DNA from: Dehalococcoidales bacterium
Lineage (GTDB): Bacteria > Chloroflexota > Dehalococcoidia > Dehalococcoidales > UBA3254
Direction: 5' to 3'
Assembly (NCBI GenBank): GCA_028718465.1
Contig: JAQULX010000260.1
Span: 1-5,082 of the forward strand
DNA: 5,082 nucleotides
The notes under the pieces were generated by a model, which saw only the letters and a program-made list of their open reading frames with translations, ran no database searches and was not told the origin of the DNA. Shown one piece after another: positions 1 through 4,276 of the stretch (position 1 is its first letter; every line of letters starts with the position of its first letter). The translations under genes and the position numbers were made by a program.

Positions 1-219
1 TAGCGTTGGGTCGAAGGTGATATCGACATCAAATGCAGAGATAATATCGCTTGGCACATCCGGATCCAGAGCTGTGATCCCGAAGTCAACTACGAAGCTG
101 TCACCAACGTTGACTGCCGTACTGCTTGGAGTGAAGAACATCTGCAGCGACGACGCCTGAGCAACCCCTAAATTCCCCAATAACGCGAACAGTAAAAAAG
201 CCCAGTGTCGAATATTCAT
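1..219 (-). CDS. Secreted cohesin-domain protein, PEP-CTERM style, 5' part only
   Basis: This is the first 73 codons of a minus-strand gene that runs off the left edge. The start is the ATG at 219-217, with a purine-rich ribosome binding site (GAGGGGG, 230-224) five bases upstream. Residues 1-22 form a Sec signal peptide: short charged start, hydrophobic core (WAFLLFALLG) and a likely cut after AQA (20-22). The mature part begins with a strand pattern typical of cohesin-like domains: VNVGDSFVVDFGI (36-48) followed by SAFDVDITFDPTL (61-73). In that family the domain is a secreted adhesion or scaffold beta-sandwich; in PEP-CTERM bacteria such proteins usually end in a sorting signal for exosortase and are linked to extracellular matrix. 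The C-terminus is outside the window, so the PEP-CTERM tail is inferred from style and from the sigma-54 promoter upstream. The signal peptide is clear; the exact family is likely but unproven. Confidence 0.8.
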   Translation of the reverse strand, partial: MNIRHWAFLLFALLGNLGVAQASSLQMFFTPSSTAVNVGDSFVVDFGITALDPDVPSDIISAFDVDITFDPTL

Positions 220-319
220 TTTTCCCCCTCTATTTAGGTTGTGCAATTTTCGGCATATAGCGTACGTCAGATTGACAGAGATGCTTTACACCAACGATTC
301 ATCAATTAATTGGCAATTA

Positions 320-336
320 AGCAATATTCACGCCAA
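320..336 (-). promoter_or_regulatory. Sigma-54 (RpoN) -24/-12 promoter for the cohesin-like gene
   Basis: Read on the minus strand the site is TTGGCGTGAATATTGCT. It has the invariant GG and GC dinucleotides exactly ten bases apart, and agrees with the sigma-54 consensus YTGGCACGrNNNTTGCW except for GT in place of AC. Transcription would start near 310, giving a leader of about 90 bases before the ATG at 219. Sigma-54 control of PEP-CTERM genes by the PrsK/PrsR system is known in other bacteria, so the context fits. Confidence 0.6.
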
Positions 337-402
337 AGAACCAACAAAGAGGATAAGGAAGAGTAACATTCTAATTTGTTTAGTTTTGTATTCTATTACC
401 CC

Positions 403-420
403 TCAGTTGATTCATACTGA
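403..420. promoter_or_regulatory. Dyad TCAGT-N8-ACTGA, possible activator site for the sigma-54 promoter
   Basis: A perfect five-base dyad with an eight-base spacer is centred about 100 bases upstream of the predicted sigma-54 start, the usual distance for an enhancer-binding activator. A second small dyad (AAACT-GAA-AGTTT, 441-453) lies just beyond it. The arms are short and could arise by chance; the role is inferred from position only. Confidence 0.25.
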
Positions 421-453
421 TGGAGTACTACATCCGTCCGAAACTGAAAGTTT

Positions 454-845
454 TACTAATTATACCGGTTCCCCGGAATTTCATCCGGCATAGCGGAATA
501 ATTTTAAAAAAAACAGTAAATTAAAGTAAATACTTAAATTTTATACAAGATGCACAAGTTTATCAGCTGTGATGTGAAGCAGGTAATTGATAGACACGTG
601 AGGTTGGGAATCGCTGGTAGAAAAAACTACCAAGGGAGGGGCGAGCAGAAAACAGGATCGCTTACTCATGACTGAGTCAGTAGACTGTAACAAAGGGATC
701 TTTGTACAGGGGATCGGGGACATCACCAAACAGCTCGCGGATAGTCTTACCAGTAGGATATGGCTTTGCTCCTGATCCTAAAATAATATCGACGTTTCAT
801 TTCGAGTTTTTTGTTTGCATCTTCCGCTAAGTGCTTTTGCATGAA
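454..845. other. Intergenic stretch with no convincing gene
   Basis: This stretch separates the divergent cohesin-like gene and the 983-1960 gene. It starts A+T-rich (about 495-545) and then becomes more balanced. Three short reading frames exist and none is convincing: plus 550-675 (41 aa, no ribosome binding site), plus 668-775 (35 aa starting MTESVDCNKG, with a poorly spaced AGGA), and minus 541-729 (TTG start). They may be remnants of a decayed gene. Overlapping palindromes sit at 664-679 (ACTCA-TGAC-TGAGT and TGACT-G-AGTCA). Confidence 0.4.
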
Positions 846-875
846 TTGACATGGCATATTGAAGAGAAAGAAAAT
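846..875 (+). promoter_or_regulatory. Possible sigma-70 promoter for the 325-aa exported protein
   Basis: A perfect -35 hexamer TTGACA (846-851) is followed after 18 bases by GAAAAT (870-875), which matches the -10 consensus at four of six positions. Transcription would start near 882 and give a leader of about 100 bases before the ATG at 983. The weak -10 keeps confidence low. Confidence 0.35.
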
Positions 876-982
876 TTATTGAAAGTTAGCATGTTCAGAG
901 TATCTTGAAAATATGGCGATTTACATCAAACACGAACAATATTCTGAAAAATCCGTACATCCACCAACAAGGGGAGAATAAA

Positions 983-1960
983 ATGCGTATCAAGGTATTG
1001 AGTATTACCTGCCTCGCAGTTGTTGTGTCACTGCTTAGCAGCCCAATTATCAATTTCTGCCAGGCGCAGGCAGCTCCTATCTCACAAAAGCTTAAAGGGC
1101 AACCGGGTCAGAAGGTAAACTTATTTCCTGTAAGACCAGTTGGCTCTGCCCCCGTGCCGCCTGCCAGCAGCCTTCGTATCGAAAACGGTCGGTTCTTCTC
1201 GTACGCTCTCCCACCAGGCTGGCACGTCGGGGAAGATGGTCAGTATGCCCTGACTCTTGCCGCTCCTGATAACAAGGCCTTTACGGTGATGGTAGGTAAT
1301 GCCGGTCTTCCCGTCAACTATCCACCTGGCCAATTTATTTACGAAAAACTCTCAGCCTTGCAACCTGAGAACCTCCAACTTGGGCAGCCTCAACAGGCGG
1401 CACCGATTGCCGGCTTCACCTACGCCTACCAGTTCGACGTCACCTATTCCATCCGAGGAGTGGCCTGCCGCGGGACCGTTAAGTGTCACGTCTTTCCTGT
1501 CTATGACACCGCGGTGATGGCAATGTCCGCAGCGCTATCCGAGGCAAGTCAATGGCCGGGTTACGCATCATGGCTTCCCTTAGTGGCCGAACAGATCTCC
1601 GCTACCAACGGCGCGGCCTTCGGTAGGCGCGGCATCATGGCTCAAAACTTAAAGAACTCCTCAGCTTATGCGGAGGCAGCTCGTCAGTACCGCGATTGGT
1701 CCCAGAAAACCTGGCAACAGGCAACCGATGACAGAAATGCCTCACAGGACCGCAAGGCCTTTCAAGTGCGCGAGAACCTCGGTGCCGTCCAGACCTACTC
1801 AAATCCATTCGGAGAAAGCACCAAGGTGCAGTTACCAACGATTTACAAGTACTATTGGGTGGATAATCAGGGTAACTATCTCGGTAGCGATGACCCTAGC
1901 GTTAATCCGAACTCCGGCTCCACCACCGAATGGAAGCAGATGCCCCTGTCCCAGCCGTAA
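983..1960 (+). CDS. Exported protein of unknown function, 325 aa
   Basis: I do not know a named function for this protein. The ATG at 983 is preferred over the in-frame ATG at 905 because GGGGAG (971-976) lies six bases upstream and a clean signal peptide follows: RIK, then a hydrophobic core at about 5-23, and cleavage after AQA (28-30). A proline-rich linker (41-62) precedes a globular domain at about 64-205 containing FFSYALPPGWHVGEDGQYAL (71-90) and APDNKAFTVMV (94-104); this pattern resembles the PsbP/Mog1-like alpha-beta fold, which is an inference. A helical segment (about 218-265, rich in A, Q, R and W) leads to a conserved-looking C-terminal motif with YSNPFGE (272-278), LPTIYKYYWVDNQGNYLGSD (284-303) and TTEWKQM (314-320). 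I recall this tail in other uncharacterised bacterial secreted proteins. It is probably periplasmic or secreted. Codon use is balanced, unlike the A+T-rich DNA further right. Confidence 0.85.
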   Translation: MRIKVLSITCLAVVVSLLSSPIINFCQAQAAPISQKLKGQPGQKVNLFPVRPVGSAPVPPASSLRIENGRFFSYALPPGWHVGEDGQYALTLAAPDNKAFTVMVGNAGLPVNYPPGQFIYEKLSALQPENLQLGQPQQAAPIAGFTYAYQFDVTYSIRGVACRGTVKCHVFPVYDTAVMAMSAALSEASQWPGYASWLPLVAEQISATNGAAFGRRGIMAQNLKNSSAYAEAARQYRDWSQKTWQQATDDRNASQDRKAFQVRENLGAVQTYSNPFGESTKVQLPTIYKYYWVDNQGNYLGSDDPSVNPNSGSTTEWKQMPLSQP

Positions 1961-2029
1961 CGCTAGTAATCATCCATACGACGTAAATTGCATTCACGCC
2001 GTCGCTTTTCCTGGCTGGCAATTTAATTC

Positions 2030-2176
2030 GTGGCGGATCAGGCCATAGCCTTGAGATGGTCAATTAATCATCATGAATGGCTCTTCGAACTTAGTCAACT
2101 CGTTATCGAACAGTTAGCAGATGATATTGAAGCTTCGTTATGTGCTTCGTCAGTAATGGTGGGGATGAGATCTTAA
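2030..2176 (+). CDS. Possible small protein of 48 aa, GTG start
   Basis: A short open frame starts at GTG 2030 and ends at TAA 2174-2176. It would encode a peptide whose middle looks like an amphipathic helix (HHEWLFELSQLVIEQLADDI, about residues 14-33). No strong ribosome binding site is present (only GGC bases around 2014-2019). Its stop lies seven bases before a U-tailed hairpin, as at the end of a real transcription unit. It could be a cotranscribed small gene after the 983-1960 gene, a remnant of a longer gene, or chance. I do not recognise it. Confidence 0.25.
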   Translation: MADQAIALRWSINHHEWLFELSQLVIEQLADDIEASLCASSVMVGMRS

Positions 2177-2183
2177 TCTTTGG

Positions 2184-2234
2184 AAAAGGCCATCAATAGC
2201 TATTCAATAATTTCCTGAACTGTTGATGCCTTTT
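2184..2234 (+). terminator. Intrinsic terminator-like hairpin with U-rich tail
   Basis: The arms AAAAGGC(C)ATCAATAG (2184-2199) and CTGTTGATGCCTTTT (2220-2234) pair over 15 positions with one bulged C and one T-G pair, around a 20-base loop. The descending arm runs into TTTTATTTCT, a usable U-tract. The wobble pair is stable only in plus-strand RNA, so it would end transcripts from the 983-1960 gene and the small frame at 2030-2176. The long loop makes it less than ideal. Confidence 0.55.
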
Positions 2235-2290
2235 ATTTCTGTTCAGCGCCAGCAGCCCTGGAAATCTTAGGCCCCGTAGAATCAAATCAT

Positions 2291-2326
2291 AAGCGAGGTG
2301 GGATTCCCATCTGACCCACTTCGCTT
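2291..2326 (+). repeat. Long inverted repeat, 12-base arms, nested palindrome in one arm and loop
   Basis: AAGCGAGGTGGG (2291-2302) and CCCACTTCGCTT (2315-2326) pair at all 12 positions, one of them G-T, with a 12-base loop. An 11-base palindrome TGGGATTCCCA (2299-2309) overlaps the left arm and gives an alternative fold. No U-tract follows, so it is a poor intrinsic terminator. It may be a remnant of a mobile element end, an RNA structure or a protein site. The G-T pair favours plus-strand RNA. Confidence 0.5.
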
Positions 2327-2816
2327 AATTTCATCTCCTAGGCAGGTTTTCACCCCATCTTGTTGCTTATCGATCGCTGACCTTCCAAATATACCTATTA
2401 TCTCCCGCCGATATTGCCAACATAAAAAATCTTAGCAAGACCGAATCAAATCTCTAAATTGAACGAACGGCCTGCTATCAAATTCTCAGGCTGACGATGA
2501 GTTTGTGGCAGGTATAAAAATGACACTTCTAATGATATATGTAGATCTGTAAAAATATAAAACTGACGTAACATTGAATATGTTTCAGCATGAAAAATTA
2601 ATAATAAAATTTATTTAAAAATAATATTATGTAATAAATGTTGCTTGCTTGAAAAGTGTATATTTAGTTTTTTATCTAAAATTAGATTTACCTTATTAAG
2701 GTAATTATAGTTTATTAATTTAATAAGTTATTTATTATTAATAATTTTTTATCAAATTGCATTTATGTTATATTCAGTTAATATACTGTATTAAGTATGC
2801 TGTATGCATATTGTAG
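2327..2816. other. Gene-free stretch becoming very A+T-rich
   Basis: No reading frame here is credible on either strand. From about 2520 the sequence turns strongly A+T-rich, with runs of A, T and TTAAT-like words, and stays so until the gene at 2961. The sharp change from the balanced composition of the 983-1960 gene suggests a boundary of acquired DNA. Several dyads lie inside it, including TTAATA-TACTG-TATTAA at 2778-2794. Confidence 0.5.
2674..2704. repeat. Two abutting perfect dyads
   Basis: ATCTAA-AA-TTAGAT (2674-2687) is followed without a gap by TTACCTT-ATT-AAGGTAA (2688-2704). Each is perfect. In such A+T-rich DNA the first could be chance; the second contains G and C pairs and is less likely to be. 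They could be protein-binding sites or a cruciform-prone spot. No gene is close enough to assign a role. Confidence 0.35.
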
Positions 2817-2842
2817 ATGTATAAAACAGCAATAAGAAAATA

Positions 2843-2869
2843 TTTTTTTGGCATTTTTTTTATTTTTTT
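2843..2869. other. Three phased T-tracts, likely bent DNA
   Basis: T7 (2843-2849), T8 (2854-2861) and T7 (2863-2869) have centres roughly 9-11 bases apart, close to one helical turn. Such phasing is known to cause intrinsic curvature. It lies just upstream of the candidate promoter of the 2961 gene, where it could help RNA polymerase or attract nucleoid proteins such as HU or H-NS-like silencers. Confidence 0.45.
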
Positions 2870-2897
2870 GATACCCCTGCTGCTTAGGAAGCAGAAT
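2868..2897 (+). promoter_or_regulatory. Candidate promoter of the 152-aa gene
   Basis: TTGATA (2868-2873, five of six to the -35 consensus) is followed after 18 bases by CAGAAT (2892-2897, four of six to the -10). The start would fall near 2904, leaving a leader of about 57 bases. The bent T-tracts directly upstream support it, but the A+T-rich DNA offers other possible promoters. Confidence 0.35.
2880..2894. promoter_or_regulatory. Dyad CTGCTT-AGG-AAGCAG between -35 and -10, possible operator
   Basis: A perfect six-base dyad with a three-base centre sits in the spacer of the candidate promoter and touches its -10. A repressor bound here would block RNA polymerase. It could instead act as an RNA hairpin if transcription starts further upstream. 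Confidence 0.35.
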
Positions 2898-2904
2898 GAC
2901 TACG

Positions 2905-2919
2905 AACGAATAATTCGTT
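2905..2919. promoter_or_regulatory. Dyad AACGAAT-A-ATTCGTT at the predicted start, possible operator
   Basis: A perfect 15-base palindrome with seven-base arms is centred 25 bases from the previous dyad and overlaps the predicted transcription start. Its arms differ from those of the first dyad, so two proteins or one chance event are both possible. Placement over the start fits a repressor site. Confidence 0.35.
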
Positions 2920-2960
2920 TGTTATTATTTGATAGCTATAAAATTAAGAGGAGGGGAGAC

Positions 2961-3419
2961 ATGAATTATTTGAGTCATAGTACGATGCTAAATGATAAAT
3001 TTGGGTATGCAATGACGTACCGAACAAGTTCCGGTGAGTACGGTGCTAGGATAGCTAAGGTTCTACTTGTTGTATTAAAAGAATTGAATATATCAGGAAT
3101 ATGCGAGTATTATGCAGGGTCAAATCCATGGCTTGATGATTACTATCGTGTTGGGATCGGTTTCAAGCACGTGCATCCTGTTGGTGATATTCATGGGCAT
3201 TACTTAAATTTTTTAGACGTAGTAGACCTAAAACTCAGAAATAGCTGTAATGAGATCTTATTGAGAGATTATTGTGAGCTTACTTACATATCAAGCATCC
3301 GTGCAAATTTTCTTCTCAGGGGACACATAACTTTAGATGACGGTCGGCCGACAAAAATACTTAATGACGTGGATTCGTTCTTTTTGGCTGAAGTCAGGAA
3401 CGCCCTAACGAATCAGTAG
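2961..3419 (+). CDS. Unrecognised 152-aa protein with paired HxH motifs
   Basis: I do not recognise this protein. The ATG at 2961 is chosen because AGGAGG (2949-2954) is a full ribosome binding site six bases upstream. The frame stays open back to an ATG at 2817, which would add 48 residues with a membrane-like segment (YFFGIFFIFLIPLLL), but that start has no ribosome binding site and its codons cover the T-tracts and promoter dyads. The protein from 2961 has no signal peptide or membrane segment and is probably cytoplasmic. Visible parts are a helix at about 27-44 (GARIAKVLLVVLKELNI), an aromatic patch (EYYAGSNPWLDDYYRVG, 49-65), KHVHPVGDIHGHYLNF (69-84) with two HxH pairs, and a helix near the end (FLAEVRNAL). 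The four histidines could bind a metal or be structural. It is lower in G+C than the flanking genes and sits beside an A+T-rich island, suggesting transfer. It converges on the HU gene. Confidence 0.75.
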   Translation: MNYLSHSTMLNDKFGYAMTYRTSSGEYGARIAKVLLVVLKELNISGICEYYAGSNPWLDDYYRVGIGFKHVHPVGDIHGHYLNFLDVVDLKLRNSCNEILLRDYCELTYISSIRANFLLRGHITLDDGRPTKILNDVDSFFLAEVRNALTNQ

Positions 3420-3588
3420 ATATGGAGGAAATGCGTATTCCCCATAGGGAAAGGCCATAGGCACCGCATTGCAAGTCAATTCAAAAGCCATGCGTTCAAC
3501 GATGCGGCTTGGCAATGAACCGACAGTGCGGTGTCCACACTGATATAGCTGGGAGTGGCACATGATTGTCCAAAAGCCAGTATCATAA
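3420..3588. other. Convergent intergenic region with several fold-back sequences
   Basis: Between the two convergent genes there is no gene. Fold-back pairs include TTCCC-CATA-GGGAA (3438-3451), CATTGCAAG (3467-3475) with CTTGGCAATG (3508-3517, one bulged base), and the hairpin at 3524-3542 listed separately. CCATAGG is repeated at 3442-3448 and 3455-3461. Together these may end transcripts from both sides, though no strong U-tract is seen. Confidence 0.4.
3524..3542 (-). terminator. Hairpin downstream of the HU/IHF gene
   Basis: CAGTGCGG-TGT-CCACACTG on the plus strand pairs at seven of eight positions. The odd pair is a stable G-U wobble in minus-strand RNA but a C-A mismatch in plus-strand RNA, so it suits the HU transcript, whose stop is 46 bases upstream. 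No U-tract follows, so it could be a 3' stabiliser or a factor-dependent end rather than a classical terminator. Confidence 0.3.
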
Positions 3589-3864
3589 TCAGTTATTGAC
3601 CCGTTCCTTTAATTCCTTGCCGACCTTAAAAAATGGTAGCTTCTTTGGTTTAACAGCGATCTGCTTTCCTGACTTTGGGTTCCTGCCGACATACGGTTTG
3701 TATTCTTTAACCGTAAAGCTGCCAAAACCACGAATCTCGATATCATCTCCACGCTCCATTGCCTCCACCATTGCCTCCAAAAGGGTATTGAGGATTGAGG
3801 CAGATTGGCGAGAATCCAATCCCAATTTCTGAGAGAGGGCTTCGATAAGTTCTGATTTATTCAT
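3589..3864 (-). CDS. HU/IHF-family nucleoid DNA-bending protein, 91 aa
   Basis: This is a full-length member of the bacterial HU/IHF family (usual length 90-100 aa). It binds DNA in the minor groove as a dimer, bends it strongly and helps shape the nucleoid, recombination and some promoters. Residues 1-38 are the two-helix dimer platform (MNKSELIEAL, then ASILNTLLEAMVEAMERG). DIEIRGFGSF (41-50) is the core strand and family signature, and TVKEYKPYVGRNPKSGKQIA (51-70) is the DNA-gripping beta arm with the intercalating proline at P62 in GRNP. VKPKKLPFFKVGKELKERVN closes the fold and is of the type I associate with Geobacter-like bacteria. The MNKSELIE start resembles IHF-beta, but HU and IHF subunits cannot be told apart here. 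The start ATG at 3864 has only a weak ribosome site (TTGGA, eight bases upstream). It diverges from the gene at 4277. Confidence 0.95.
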   Translation of the reverse strand: MNKSELIEALSQKLGLDSRQSASILNTLLEAMVEAMERGDDIEIRGFGSFTVKEYKPYVGRNPKSGKQIAVKPKKLPFFKVGKELKERVNN

Positions 3865-3916
3865 GGGGATGGTCCAATGTGGAGAATAGATTGTTGCCGA
3901 TTGAAATTAAAGATAA

Positions 3917-3945
3917 TATTTACGAGGTATTGCCGACATTGTAAA
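3917..3945 (-). promoter_or_regulatory. Possible sigma-70 promoter of the HU/IHF gene
   Basis: On the minus strand TTTACA (3945-3940, five of six to -35) is followed after 17 bases by TAAATA (3922-3917, three of six to -10), with TATTAT slightly further on. The leader would be about 45 bases. A run of eight G (3957-3964; C on the coding strand) lies just upstream of the -35. Confidence 0.35.
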
Positions 3946-4160
3946 GGGAAAGTCGAGGGGGGGGATCTGACTGTTTGGTTACTATAGTGCGCTGGGAAGG
4001 TTTTAGAATCAGGGACTAGTTCGAATTCTGGCAGGATTTTGATTCAATTGAGTAACCCTAACCATGCCCACGTTCATGATTTTAGTTCGTAATTATTAAA
4101 AAATTATTTGTTTTTCATTGGGCCTGGAGTAGAAATGGATTTGTTTTGGCGTGACATCAT
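3946..4160. other. Left part of the divergent intergenic region, no gene
   Basis: No reading frame is credible here. It holds an eight-base G run (3957-3964), a balanced part, and an A+T-rich patch (about 4080-4115). GTTCGAATTC at 4019-4028 looks like a tRNA T-loop, but no tRNA can be folded around it. Confidence 0.4.
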
Positions 4161-4161
4161 G

Positions 4162-4186
4162 GCTTTCTTTCAAGAAAGCTTTCGAA
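4162..4186. promoter_or_regulatory. Overlapping palindromes upstream of the ABC-3C gene, possible operator
   Basis: GCTTTCTT-TC-AAGAAAGC (4162-4179) is a perfect dyad with eight-base arms. It overlaps a second perfect palindrome, GAAAGCTTTC (4174-4183), and then TTCGAA (4181-4186). The cluster lies 91-115 bases before the ATG at 4277. Such nested symmetry suggests a site for a dimeric regulator; the hairpin could also form in RNA. No clear -35/-10 pair was found for the gene. Confidence 0.4.
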
Positions 4187-4276
4187 TTTTCGGGATTATC
4201 ACGAATAATGCCATGTTGAAATTATATCGCGCAATCGTTAGATGAGGAAAAGAGAAAGTATCTCTGGTGATTTTAT

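Noticed and set aside
239..493. Plus-strand frame of 84 codons with TTG start
   Set aside because: No ribosome binding site and no family pattern, and it overlaps the promoter and leader of the minus-strand secreted protein gene.
541..729. Minus-strand frame of 62 codons with TTG start
   Set aside because: No ribosome binding site and no recognisable domain; competing short frames on the other strand are equally weak.
1121..2048. Frames of 67-126 codons within and running past the 983-1960 gene, on both strands
   Set aside because: They are shadows of the well-supported exported protein gene, without ribosome sites or domain patterns.
3566..3832. Plus-strand 88-codon frame opposite the HU/IHF gene
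   Set aside because: It is the antisense shadow of a clear HU/IHF family gene.
4019..4028. GTTCGAATTC, resembling a tRNA T-loop or a tRNA-derived attachment site
   Set aside because: The flanking stem does not pair properly and no acceptor, D or anticodon arms can be folded; no repeat copy was seen in the window.
4147..4164. TTGGCGTGACATCATGGC as a sigma-54 promoter for the ABC-3C gene
   Set aside because: The GG and GC pairs are 12 bases apart instead of 10, which breaks the strict sigma-54 spacing.
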